From Planctomycetales bacterium (GTDB taxonomy: Bacteria > Planctomycetota > Phycisphaerae > Sedimentisphaerales > Anaerohalosphaeraceae): DNA of 48,460 nt. The notes below the pieces were generated by a model. That model did not search any database. It was not told the DNA's origin and saw only the letters and a list, made by a program, of their open reading frames with translations. The DNA is taken from the NCBI GenBank assembly GCA_022615575.1, contig JAKEGM010000039.1:1-48460 (forward strand), read 5' to 3'. Both the position numbers and the translations under genes were made by a program. This document shows, one piece after another, positions 26,515 through 36,217 of the stretch (position 1 is the first letter of the stretch; each line of letters starts with the position of its first letter).

Positions 26515-28704
26515 ATGAGACAAAAAGAGTATATGGCAGTCGGGATATTTTTAAGCATAGCGGCGGCAGGGCTGGCGGTGACCTCGGTCATTACCCGCCA
26601 CCAGTCCAGCGCGGATTTCATCAAAGGCCAGACGGACAACATCATTGTTGATTCGTCCGGAACGCTCCGGCTGGCCTGCCAAAGCAGCGATGTGGACTGC
26701 GGCGGGCTTCTGGGCGAGGTCTGGTCGATTCACGCAATACTGGCGGACTCCGACGGGACGCTGTTTCTGGGCACCGGGCCGAATGCCGAGGTGATTCGAT
26801 ATGCCGGTCAAACCGCCGAATGCGTCTATCCGCTCGCTTCAGCCGAACCCAATCAGACGGCCAATCCAACCATCCGCAATGAACATGTCTTTGCCCTGGC
26901 GCAGGATGTATCGAACCGGCTGCTGATTGGCGTAAGCGGTGCTGAAGGCAAACTCGTTCGGCTGGCCCCGGATGCCGAAGTGGTGTTCACGGACGCTCGG
27001 GTACAGTATATTTTTGCCATCGTCAAAGACGCGGACAACAATATTTATCTGGGCACCGGCCCCGAGGGACTTGTTTTTCGGCTGGACCCGTTCTGCCAGA
27101 ACCCCGAGGTCATCTGGGATGCCAAAGACAAAAATATCCTTTCACTGGCGGTAAAAGATGCGATTCTCTATGCCGGCAGCGACCAGCGGGGACTGATTTA
27201 CAGGATTGACATCGCCCGGAAGCAGGCGTCTGTTTTATACGATACCGATCAGGACGAAGTGCCGGCCCTTTGGGTTGATCCCGAAGGCGCTGTGTATGCC
27301 GCCGCCGCCAGCGCCCAGGCCGCCATGCTGCAGCTTCAGACGCCCGGGGTATCGCTGAAACAGGCACCGGGCCGCCCCGATATTGCCGACGGCCCAAAGC
27401 CCGTTCCGATGGAGGGCTCGCTTACGACCCCCAACAGCGATTCGGCGAAGGAAAAGAAGGATGAAACGCCTCCTTCTCAGCCTCAGCAGCCAGCACCGGC
27501 GCCGCCGGCTGCCAAAGCGGCCGGCCATATTTATAAGATAACGCCGGACGGTTTTGTAACCGATGTTTTCAGCGAGATGGCCGTCCTGTATTCGCTGCAT
27601 CAGCACGATGGAAAACTCTGGCTCGGCACCGGCAACAAGGGCCAGTTGTTTGCCGTCGATCCGGCGGCTGATGAGCAGGCCGTTGTGTTTGAGGATAAAA
27701 CCTCCACGCAGATTACCGCTATGGTTTGGAATGGGAATATTGCCTACCTGGGTCTTTCCAATCCCGCCCGGCTGGTGCGGCTTGACCCGTCGCCGGCACA
27801 GCAGGGCACATTTGAGTCGGTGCTGCTGGATGCCGGACAGCCCGCCCGCTGGGGCAAACTCCAGATTGAAGCCGATATCCCATCCGGCAGCCGGATCAAA
27901 ATGGCCTGCCGCAGCGGCAATGTCCAGGACCCCAACGATGCAACATTTTCGGGCTGGAGCGGCGAGACGGTTGTTACCGGGCCGGTGGAATTGGAGTGTC
28001 CCGCGGCGCGTTTCTGCCAGTACCGGCTGACCCTGACGGCAGGCGATAACGACGCCTTGCCGGTGGTGCGGCAGGTGGCGGCGGCGTTTGTTATTCCAAA
28101 CCTGGCGCCGATGGTAACCGCCGTCAAGGCCGAACGGTCCCGAGACAAGAGCAAACCAAACATTATTGAGATTACCACGACCGCTCGCGACGACAACCGG
28201 GATGAACTGGACTATACCCTTGAATTTCGCAAGGTTGGCCGCACGATGTGGGTCCTTCTCAAGGAAAAGCTGGATCAGAACCGTTTCGAGTGGGATGGCC
28301 GCACCGTTGAAGACGGCCGCTACGAAGTGCGCGTCACCGCCAGCGACCGCAGGAACAACACGCCCGAAACAACCCTCACCGGTTCGCGCATCAGCGACCC
28401 GTTTGTGATTGATAATGCCGCGCCCGAAATTCGGGAAGCCGAAGCGACCGTCGAAGGAACGGCGGCGGTGATGCGGCTGACGGTTGCCGATGCCCTGTCC
28501 GTGCTGGGCAGGGTTCAGTACACCGTTGACAGCAACGAAAAATGGGTCACGGCGCTGCCGGCGGATTGGGTGTACGATACGCTGACCGAGTCGTTTGAAG
28601 TTCGAATTGAAGACCTCTCGTCCGGCGAGCATGTGATTGCCTTTTCAGTTGCCGACGACCTGAACAATACCCTGTACAAGACCTACGAGGTAACGATTCC
28701 CTGA
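26515..28704 (+). CDS. Secreted beta-propeller repeat protein
   Basis: N-terminal TM/signal; repeated blocks such as LGTGPNAEVIRY, LGTGPEGLVFRLD, AGSDQRGLIYRID, LGTGNKGQLFAVD. Confidence 0.75.
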   Translation: MRQKEYMAVGIFLSIAAAGLAVTSVITRHQSSADFIKGQTDNIIVDSSGTLRLACQSSDVDCGGLLGEVWSIHAILADSDGTLFLGTGPNAEVIRYAGQTAECVYPLASAEPNQTANPTIRNEHVFALAQDVSNRLLIGVSGAEGKLVRLAPDAEVVFTDARVQYIFAIVKDADNNIYLGTGPEGLVFRLDPFCQNPEVIWDAKDKNILSLAVKDAILYAGSDQRGLIYRIDIARKQASVLYDTDQDEVPALWVDPEGAVYAAAASAQAAMLQLQTPGVSLKQAPGRPDIADGPKPVPMEGSLTTPNSDSAKEKKDETPPSQPQQPAPAPPAAKAAGHIYKITPDGFVTDVFSEMAVLYSLHQHDGKLWLGTGNKGQLFAVDPAADEQAVVFEDKTSTQITAMVWNGNIAYLGLSNPARLVRLDPSPAQQGTFESVLLDAGQPARWGKLQIEADIPSGSRIKMACRSGNVQDPNDATFSGWSGETVVTGPVELECPAARFCQYRLTLTAGDNDALPVVRQVAAAFVIPNLAPMVTAVKAERSRDKSKPNIIEITTTARDDNRDELDYTLEFRKVGRTMWVLLKEKLDQNRFEWDGRTVEDGRYEVRVTASDRRNNTPETTLTGSRISDPFVIDNAAPEIREAEATVEGTAAVMRLTVADALSVLGRVQYTVDSNEKWVTALPADWVYDTLTESFEVRIEDLSSGEHVIAFSVADDLNNTLYKTYEVTIP

Positions 28705-29567
28705 TGCGAACCGTTCCATACGAACAACTCGTCGGACACGTGGGGGCGCTGTGCATGGACAGCGCCTGCCTGCTGCCGGACGATGTTGTCGAAGCACTCC
28801 GCAACGCCGCCCGGGATGAATCCAATCCGCGGGCCAAAGAAATCCTGAACCGGCTGCTTGAGAATGCGCAGATTGCCGCCGATGAGCGGATTCCGCTGTG
28901 CCAGGATACGGGACTGGCGGTGGTTTTTGTCGCGCAGGGGGCCGAGGCGAGAATAGCGCCGCCGGCGGACAGACCCTCCGCGACGATTATCGACGCGATT
29001 CAGGAGGGCGTGGCCGCCGGCTACGAAAAAGGCCTCCTGCGAAAGAGCGTTGTGGCCGAACCGCTCCATCAGCGAAAGAATACCCAAACCAATACGCCCG
29101 CGATTATCCATTACACCGTTGTGCCGGGCGACAGGATTAAAATTTCCATGATGGCCAAAGGCGGCGGCTGCGAGAACAAAAGCCAGTTCAGGATGTTCAA
29201 TCCCACCGAGCCCAAAGAAACGGTGATGGCCTGGATTGTCGACGTGGTCAAACAGGCCGGGGCGAACGCCTGCCCCCCGTTTGTGGTGGGCGTCGGGCTG
29301 GGCGGCAATTTGGAGGTCGCGTGCCTGTTGGCCAAGAAGTCCCTGCTGCGGAACATCCGGGACGCCAACCCCGACCCCTTCTATGCAAAAATGGAGCAGG
29401 GCCTGCTTGCGGCAATCAATGCCACCGGCCTTGGCCCGCAGGGACTGGGCGGCGACACCACCGCGCTGGCCGTCTGCATCGAAACCGCCCCCTGCCACAT
29501 CGCCTCCCTGCCGGTCGCCGTCAACATCGAATGCCACAGCCACCGCCACAAAAGCATCACGCTTTAG
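28704..29567 (+). CDS. Class I (Fe-S) fumarate hydratase, alpha subunit / N-terminal domain
   Basis: ADERIPLCQDTGLAVVF, NTPAIIHYTVVPGDRIKISMMAKGGGCENKSQF, PPFVVGVGLGGNLEVA; ATG overlaps the upstream TGA. Confidence 0.9.
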   Translation: MRTVPYEQLVGHVGALCMDSACLLPDDVVEALRNAARDESNPRAKEILNRLLENAQIAADERIPLCQDTGLAVVFVAQGAEARIAPPADRPSATIIDAIQEGVAAGYEKGLLRKSVVAEPLHQRKNTQTNTPAIIHYTVVPGDRIKISMMAKGGGCENKSQFRMFNPTEPKETVMAWIVDVVKQAGANACPPFVVGVGLGGNLEVACLLAKKSLLRNIRDANPDPFYAKMEQGLLAAINATGLGPQGLGGDTTALAVCIETAPCHIASLPVAVNIECHSHRHKSITL

Positions 29568-31060
29568 CGGCTCCGTTGTTCCGCCGCATCGCTCCTCGCC
29601 CATGGATCGGAATAGTTTTTCAGCAGCCGATCCAGTTTGGCAGTCAGTTTTTTGACCCGGTCGGGCTGCTGGTCGGCGATGTTTTCAAGCTGATAGGGGT
29701 CGGCGATATTATCGTACAGCGCGCAGGTGTCGGCGGCGCCGTCCTTGCGCTCAAGGATGAACGTGCAGCTGGCATTTCGCAGCCCCCGCCGTCCCAGATG
29801 GGGTTTGTCCGCCGATGTTGCCATATACCACTGCCACTCGGGCCGTGCGCCTTCGCCGGTCAGAAACAGTCCGGCGAAACTGATTCCGTCCATCTGCGGC
29901 GGGATTTGCTTTTTGAAGCCCATCAGGTCCAGCAGGGTGGGCGCCATGTCCAGCGATGAAAACAGCGCATCGTCCCGGCGGGGCTTGATTTTGCCGGGCC
30001 AGCGAATCAAAAAAGGTATTCGAATGGATTCCTCGAAGGGGTTATTTTTGGAAATTTCGTGATGGATGCCCAGGCAGTTGCCGTGGTCGGATGTGAAAAC
30101 AACAATGGTTTCTTCGCCAAGCCCCTGCCCGTCGAGGGCATCGAGGATTCGCCCGACCTGTTCATCCACGCCGGTAATCATCGCGAAATAGTTTTTGATG
30201 TTCTTCCGGTACAGGTCGCCCATCCGTGTCCCTGCGGGCGGGATATTGGCTCGTCGGCACAGGTCGTCGGCTGTGCGGTCCCGATAACGGTCCACATACT
30301 TGCCCGGCACCAGTTCATACGGCATGTGCGGCGGATTCATCGACACCACCAGCGCAAACGGCCGGTCGGCTTTGCGGAAGCGTCCGTCTTCATTGCGGAT
30401 ATACCGGATAGCCATGTCCGCCTCATGTTCAGGTCCCCACTGGTCAATCAATGCAAAGCCCTCGCGTGCGGCCTCGGTCGCCCAGTACATCGGCCGGGTG
30501 TGCTGGTCATAGGTTCCGTAAGCGTACCAGAAATCAAAGCCGTGCCGTCGGTCGGGCGGGCACCACTCGTTCCATGCAACCGGACCTTTGTTGTTGTAGC
30601 AATCGACATACGGCTTGCGGGGTGCATCGAGATGCCACTTGCCGACATACCCCAGTGCATAGCCGGCCTCTTTGAGTATGTCCGACCAGCACGGCTCCGT
30701 CGTCCGAAGCTCGCAGTCATAAGGGGTGGTGTCGGAATTGCAGTTGTCGGTAACGCGGCTGGCGTGAGGATACCGGCCGCTCATCAGCATGGCACGAAAC
30801 GGACTGCACAACGGGTAATTGCTGACCGTCTGAGGAAGCGTCAGCGACTGGGCGGCCAACCGGTCCAGCCGGGGCGTCAGCACCGGCTCTTCGCCCAGAA
30901 ACCCCATTGCCTGACCGCGCATCTGGTCGGGGAAGATAAAGACCAGGTTGGGCCGCTTGATTGCCGGGGCTGTTTTTTTTGCCGCCGCCTGGCACAGTTG
31001 GCCCATCAACGGCGTTTGAATCGAAAGACCCATCCATCTGAGAAACGTTCGCCGTTCCAT
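29564..31060 (-). CDS. Sulfatase (formylglycine-type)
   Basis: RRTFLRWMG Tat-like leader; RPNLVFIFPDQMRGQAMG; CSPFRAMLMSGRYPH matches the C-x-P-x-R sulfatase motif; FTSDHGNCLGIH. Confidence 0.93.
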   Translation of the reverse strand: MERRTFLRWMGLSIQTPLMGQLCQAAAKKTAPAIKRPNLVFIFPDQMRGQAMGFLGEEPVLTPRLDRLAAQSLTLPQTVSNYPLCSPFRAMLMSGRYPHASRVTDNCNSDTTPYDCELRTTEPCWSDILKEAGYALGYVGKWHLDAPRKPYVDCYNNKGPVAWNEWCPPDRRHGFDFWYAYGTYDQHTRPMYWATEAAREGFALIDQWGPEHEADMAIRYIRNEDGRFRKADRPFALVVSMNPPHMPYELVPGKYVDRYRDRTADDLCRRANIPPAGTRMGDLYRKNIKNYFAMITGVDEQVGRILDALDGQGLGEETIVVFTSDHGNCLGIHHEISKNNPFEESIRIPFLIRWPGKIKPRRDDALFSSLDMAPTLLDLMGFKKQIPPQMDGISFAGLFLTGEGARPEWQWYMATSADKPHLGRRGLRNASCTFILERKDGAADTCALYDNIADPYQLENIADQQPDRVKKLTAKLDRLLKNYSDPWARSDAAEQRSR

Positions 31061-31259
31061 GTCTGATTCCCTTTCGCTGTTTGAGATTTAAGTCGGCTGT
31101 CGTGGTAAATCACGGCATTATCGTATCTTGCCGACAAATCAAGCAATCTGTTCGAGGGTCTGGAAACCCAATCGCGCCGGATGACCTTCCGGCCGCCAAT
31201 CCCTCAGAGGCGGCGGCAGAAGATACCATTTTTCCCGGAAAAATCAAGCGTGCGAACTA

Positions 31260-32141
31260 TCATTTTTGCTCAAAGCAGAGATTGGCAATGGAGATGTACT
31301 GATCGGCGGTGAGTTCCTCGGGACGGCAGTGGGGGTCGATAAAGGCCTCTTCGAACACCTCCGGCCAGTGGCGGATGTGCTCCAGCGCGGCGGGGGCGAA
31401 TTTGACGCACGCCTTAAGCATCTTGCGTCGGTGGCCCATAAACAGGCCGATCACCTCCTGAAACATTTTCATATCGTGAATCTGGGCGATCTTCGCCTCG
31501 TCCCGCTCAAAGCTGACCATCGCCGAGTCCACCTGCGGCCGCGGCCAGAACACCGCCGGCGGCAGCTTGCGCAGGATATGCACCTGCCCGGCAGCGGCCA
31601 TGAGGATACTCAGCGTGCCGTACATCTCATGGTTCGGTTCAGCGGCCATTCGCTCGGCCACCTCCTTCTGCACCGTCACATACATCCCCTGGGCCGCAAC
31701 CGGCCCGCTGATAAGGTTGGCCATCACGCTGGAACCGACGTTATACGGCAGGTTGGCCACCAGCAGCAGCCGGCCCCCCAACTCGTCGCGGGCGGACCGG
31801 AGAGCATCCAGCACCTCGCGGTGGATCGCGTTTTTGTTTTCGAGGACATCCATGTTAAACAGGACAACATTGGAAAACCGCTGCAGCTGCGAACGGGCGA
31901 TCTTTGCAAGGGCGACATCGCATTCCACCGTGATAACCCGTCCGCACTCTTCGGCAAGCGACTGGGTGAACGACCCGGTGCCGGTGCCGACCTCCAGAAC
32001 CACATCCTGCTCGTGGAGGGATGCGGCCTTCACCAGCAGACGCATCAGGTTCAGGTCGATCAGAAAGTTCTGACCCAGCCGCCGATTCGGACTGGCCCCT
32101 GCCCCGGCCAGCAATCGCTCAATGTCCTGCTTGGTTTGCAT
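31260..32141 (-). CDS. ksgA: 16S rRNA (adenine1518/1519-N6) dimethyltransferase
   Basis: NRRLGQNFLIDLNLMRLLV, VLEVGTGTGSFTQSLA, VANLPYNVGSSVM. Confidence 0.95.
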   Translation of the reverse strand: MQTKQDIERLLAGAGASPNRRLGQNFLIDLNLMRLLVKAASLHEQDVVLEVGTGTGSFTQSLAEECGRVITVECDVALAKIARSQLQRFSNVVLFNMDVLENKNAIHREVLDALRSARDELGGRLLLVANLPYNVGSSVMANLISGPVAAQGMYVTVQKEVAERMAAEPNHEMYGTLSILMAAAGQVHILRKLPPAVFWPRPQVDSAMVSFERDEAKIAQIHDMKMFQEVIGLFMGHRRKMLKACVKFAPAALEHIRHWPEVFEEAFIDPHCRPEELTADQYISIANLCFEQK

Positions 32142-32150
32142 AATTCAAAA

Positions 32151-32185
32151 CATTTCACATTTGGCATTTCACATTTGGCATTTGG
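32151..32185. repeat. Tandem 14-bp repeat overlapping 3' end of pdxA
   Basis: catttcacatttgg x2 exact plus a catttgg half unit. Confidence 0.9.
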
Positions 32186-33207
32186 CATTTTTTTGTTTTC
32201 GCCATTTGCACGGCTGTGCGGATGGCCTCTTTCATCGCGCTGGGATTGGCGATGTTCTTGCCGGCGATGTCAAACGCCGTGCCGTGGCCCGGCGAGGTGC
32301 GGATAATCGGCAGCCCCAGCGTTACATTGACCGCCCTGTCGAACGCCGCCATCTTGACGGGAATCAGCCCCTGGTCATGGTACATCGCCACCACCCCGTC
32401 GTATTCGCCCTGAGCGGCATGGTAAAACAGCGTATCGGCCGGATACGGCCCCGTGCAGTGAATACCTGCTTCCTGGGCCAACAGAATGGCCGGGCTGATA
32501 ATCCGTTTTTCCTCGTCACCGAACTGGCCGTCCTCGCCCGCGTGGGGATTCAGACCCGCCACAGCAATGTGGGGTTTAGCTATCCCGAAATACTGCTTCA
32601 GGGCTGCATCCAGAAGGTCAATCGGCTCAAACACGCATCCAATGGTAAACTTGTGGCGTACCTCGAACAGCGGCACATGAATTGTCGCCAGCGCCAGTTT
32701 CAGCGGACCGGCGATAAACATCATCACCTTCCGCGGCGACTTGCAGCGGTCAGCCAGCATCTCGGTGTGTCCCGTCCATGGGCTTTCGGCCAAGTGCCAG
32801 CTGGTCTTGCTGACGGGCGCCGTTACGACGGCATCAATCAGCCCGTCTCGGGCCGCATCGATGGCGTCCAGACAGAACCGCATCGACGCTTCGCCCGATG
32901 TTCGTGCGGGGGCGTGCAGCCATGCGGGCACCGAGTATTCATCATAATCGGCGATGACCACCTGCCGCGGATAATCGCGGCTGATTTTTTCGTGGGGATG
33001 CCGCAGCCAGAATGGTTCGACCTCCGCCAGGTCGGCGGCATATTCAATCTGTTCGTCCAGGCCGAAGATGATGAACTTGGCCATCCGGCGGATGGAAGGG
33101 TCGGCCAGCGCCTTGACGATGATTTCCGGGCCGATGCCGCCGGGGTCGCCCATCGTAATCCCAATGACCGTCTCATTGCCCAGCAGGTTGTTCATGGCGT
33201 CGTTCAT
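32155..33207 (-). CDS. pdxA: 4-hydroxythreonine-4-phosphate dehydrogenase
   Basis: VIGITMGDPGGIGPEIIVKAL; VVAMYHDQGLIPVKMAAFDRAVNVTLGLPIIRTSPGHGTAFDIAG. Confidence 0.95.
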   Translation of the reverse strand: MNDAMNNLLGNETVIGITMGDPGGIGPEIIVKALADPSIRRMAKFIIFGLDEQIEYAADLAEVEPFWLRHPHEKISRDYPRQVVIADYDEYSVPAWLHAPARTSGEASMRFCLDAIDAARDGLIDAVVTAPVSKTSWHLAESPWTGHTEMLADRCKSPRKVMMFIAGPLKLALATIHVPLFEVRHKFTIGCVFEPIDLLDAALKQYFGIAKPHIAVAGLNPHAGEDGQFGDEEKRIISPAILLAQEAGIHCTGPYPADTLFYHAAQGEYDGVVAMYHDQGLIPVKMAAFDRAVNVTLGLPIIRTSPGHGTAFDIAGKNIANPSAMKEAIRTAVQMAKTKKCQMPNVKCQM

Positions 33208-33846
33208 TTAGAAGCCGTGGTCTTTGAGCTTTTCGAGGGTCAGCCCCTGTTGCGGCAGGATGGCCGACAGTTGTTTTTTAACGATCTTGACCAGAATATC
33301 CGTTTCAATGTTCACCACATCGCCGACCCGCGCCGTCTGCCAGGTTGTCTCTTTCAGCGTCGTCGGGATGACCGCCACCTCAAAGCCGGTTGCGTCTAAT
33401 TGGGCGACGGTCACACTGATGCCATCGACGGCGACGGACCCTTTCAGGACCATTTGGCTCAGCAATTCCGCCGGGGCCTCGAACCGAAACTCGGCAAAAT
33501 CCCCCCGTTTCCGTATGTTCGTCAGCATAGCCATCCCATCCACATGCCCCTGCACTATATGACCCCCGAACCGCCCCTGGGCGCTCATAGCCCCCTCCAG
33601 ATTGACCTTAGCCCCCGGCTTGAGGCGACCCAGATTGCTCCGATCAAGGGTTTCCGAGCTGACATCGAAGGCGGCGCACCCTCCTTCCACCCGGCAGGCC
33701 GTCAGGCATACCCCGTTGACCGCGATACTGTCGCCTGCCCGTATCCCCTCGCCAGCCCGCCCCAGGCCCACCACGAGTTGCATCTGCCCGCCTTTGGACA
33801 GAATCTGCCGAACATCGCCAATGGTTTCAATAATTCCTGTAAACAT
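33208..33846 (-). CDS. ribE: Riboflavin synthase alpha chain
   Basis: Starts MFTGIIETIGDV; internal duplication NGVCLTACRVE / DGISVTVAQLD; GGHIVQGHVDG. The ORF track fused this into a 1056-aa frame. Confidence 0.95.
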   Translation of the reverse strand: MFTGIIETIGDVRQILSKGGQMQLVVGLGRAGEGIRAGDSIAVNGVCLTACRVEGGCAAFDVSSETLDRSNLGRLKPGAKVNLEGAMSAQGRFGGHIVQGHVDGMAMLTNIRKRGDFAEFRFEAPAELLSQMVLKGSVAVDGISVTVAQLDATGFEVAVIPTTLKETTWQTARVGDVVNIETDILVKIVKKQLSAILPQQGLTLEKLKDHGF

Positions 33847-34065
33847 CGCTTTTCCCCAAATTGTGTTTTTATCAATACTTAAAAACATCCTACGCCCTTG
33901 CCCATAAAAAGTCAAATGAGTTTTCGACCGCATCCGTGCCACAATGACCCGTCTGCGGACCCTAAAATCACCGAAGATTTTCTTTTCGGACAGGATTTTC
34001 AGTGGTAAGATATTGCCATCGGCTTTATTGCTAAAATAACGGGGATGTTTACGGGAGTGGCTTAA

Positions 34066-36195
34066 ATGTTGAACACGATAACACGTCAGCGGCGAGGCGT
34101 CTATTTGGGCCTGGTCTTGGTACTGATGTCGGCGGGGACCGCCGTGTCGTATGGGGGCGGGCAGCGGGGGGAGCGTCCGGGCGGCGCCGGTATGGCCGCT
34201 GGCGGGGTTCAGGACGAAAAACAAGCCCAACTGCGGCGGGAAGCCCAGACGGCAATGACGCAAATCAGTCAGACCTTGACGACAATAATGGAACAAACCC
34301 GCCAAAATCAGCGGCCAACGCAATCGCTCATCGAAAACGCCGAAACCATTCTGGGACAGAGCAAGCAGTATGCACCTGTTTTGGACGACAAGCAGAAGGC
34401 CGATTTTATGCTCTTGCAGGCATGGAAAGGGTTTTATCAGAAGAATCCGGTCGAGGCGGTCAACTGGTCGATGCGGGCCTGCAAAACATACGACGCCGGT
34501 CAAGACGGATGGATCAGTCAGGCCTTGTTCTGTCTGCTCAATGACAAGCGGCCGCTGAAACCGCAGGCGGAAAAACCCCGTCAAGCGCCGCGCCGCCCGG
34601 TTAATCCGCGTCCTCGCCGCGGCGGTGAAGCGGCGGTGGCCGAAGCGGTCAAGCCGCAGCCGTTCAGCGAAAAGGGGGTGCTGGAGTTTGACCTGATGGG
34701 ACTGCGCGAGGAACTGCTGCGGGATCCCTTCAGCCGGCTGGAATGCGTTACAGCCGGCGGCGACAAGGTGGAGTACAAACCCGGCCAGGACACCCTGTGC
34801 ATCCTGTTCTGGCAGGACGAGGCCGCAGGGGCAGATGCCAACGATGTGCCCGTTGCGCCGATGCCGCAGACGGACGCCGCGATAATGCCCGGCACGGTGG
34901 AGATGGGTACGGCGGGTGCCTATGACACACAGAAAACAACGCTGGAAGCCCAGCGGGACTACGTCGGGCTGCTGATGGAGGCCTGCGAAAAGACCCCGAC
35001 CGTGAAATTCATGCAGGTCAATACCGTCAATCCCAAGGACTTGCCGGCGTTCCTGGATGCCCTGCCCGATTACAGCGAACAGAGGGTTCCCGTGGTGGTC
35101 GCGGCGCATCCGGCGGCGAATGCCCGGCGGTTTGCCGGCCTGAACGCCGCCACGCCGTTTATGCTCATCGTGGACACGGCGGGAAAGGTCAAGTATGCCG
35201 GGACGGCGGGGGATTTTATGCCCGCCTTTATTTTGACGGAATTGACGGGCGTTCCGATTCCGCTGGAAAAAAAGACGGACCAGGAAACAATGCCCGGTCA
35301 AATGATGATGCCGGGGCTGTTTGAGCCGATGCCGACCGATCCCAACAAGCCAACCCCGGATTCCAGCGAGCCAAACAGCGGACCTGGAACGTCTGACAAG
35401 GTGCATCCGTTCGCCAATCAGGTCATCCCCGGTTTTCCCCTGCCCTCGCCTAAACCCGCCGCGATGCTTCGGTCGCTGACATGGATCAAAGGCCAGCCCG
35501 TGAAGTTTCAGCCGGGACAGGTCTATGTCGTCGAGTTTTGGGCGACATGGTGTCCGCCCTGCAAAACGAGCATCCCTCATCTGACGAAGATTCAGGAAAA
35601 ATTCAAAGATAAAGGCGTGACCGTTATCGGCATTACAAATGAAACAGCAATCGGCGATGTCAAAAAATTTGTTGCCGAACAGGGCGGCAATATGAATTAT
35701 ACGGTAGCGATTGACAGTGAACAGCAGGTTGCGGCGGCCTATATGGGCGCTTATGGACAAAACGGGATTCCCACAGCGTTTGTCGTGGACAAGGCCGGAT
35801 TGGTTGTCTGGCATGGGCACCCGGGCGAGTATCTGGAGGAGGTGTTGCGGCGGGTTACGGACCAGCCGCATGACGCGGCCATCGCGGTTCAAAGTCCCGG
35901 CGGGCCCGAGCCGGAGAAGCCCTCTTCCGTTGTCAGCCAGGCGTCTGATTTTCCAACCCAGGCGCTGGAAGATCAGCTTCGTGCCGAAAACCTGCTCCGG
36001 TCGGCTCAGATGCATATCGAGGAAAGCCGCAAGCTGACGATGAAAAATCCCCAGCAGGGCATCGAAGACGCCCGCACCGTTCTGACGGAGTTTCCCGGCA
36101 CTCCGTATGCCGAACAGGCCAGAGAATTGCTGCGGCGTGTTCCCGAAAGATGGAAGAAAAGACATAATATCACAGACGCTGAGTTGGGATTTTGA
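34066..36195 (+). CDS. TlpA-like thioredoxin-fold protein with long N-terminal region
   Basis: Signal peptide; VYVVEFWATWCPPCKTSIPHLTKIQEKFKDKGVTVIGITNE; GIPTAFVVDKAGLVVWHGHP. Confidence 0.85.
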   Translation: MLNTITRQRRGVYLGLVLVLMSAGTAVSYGGGQRGERPGGAGMAAGGVQDEKQAQLRREAQTAMTQISQTLTTIMEQTRQNQRPTQSLIENAETILGQSKQYAPVLDDKQKADFMLLQAWKGFYQKNPVEAVNWSMRACKTYDAGQDGWISQALFCLLNDKRPLKPQAEKPRQAPRRPVNPRPRRGGEAAVAEAVKPQPFSEKGVLEFDLMGLREELLRDPFSRLECVTAGGDKVEYKPGQDTLCILFWQDEAAGADANDVPVAPMPQTDAAIMPGTVEMGTAGAYDTQKTTLEAQRDYVGLLMEACEKTPTVKFMQVNTVNPKDLPAFLDALPDYSEQRVPVVVAAHPAANARRFAGLNAATPFMLIVDTAGKVKYAGTAGDFMPAFILTELTGVPIPLEKKTDQETMPGQMMMPGLFEPMPTDPNKPTPDSSEPNSGPGTSDKVHPFANQVIPGFPLPSPKPAAMLRSLTWIKGQPVKFQPGQVYVVEFWATWCPPCKTSIPHLTKIQEKFKDKGVTVIGITNETAIGDVKKFVAEQGGNMNYTVAIDSEQQVAAAYMGAYGQNGIPTAFVVDKAGLVVWHGHPGEYLEEVLRRVTDQPHDAAIAVQSPGGPEPEKPSSVVSQASDFPTQALEDQLRAENLLRSAQMHIEESRKLTMKNPQQGIEDARTVLTEFPGTPYAEQARELLRRVPERWKKRHNITDAELGF

Positions 36196-36217
36196 AAATT
36201 CAGCACGGAGGACAGTT

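Noticed and set aside
33847-34065. Possible FMN riboswitch upstream of ribE
   Set aside because: No segments matching the conserved FMN-element core were recognised on the minus strand.
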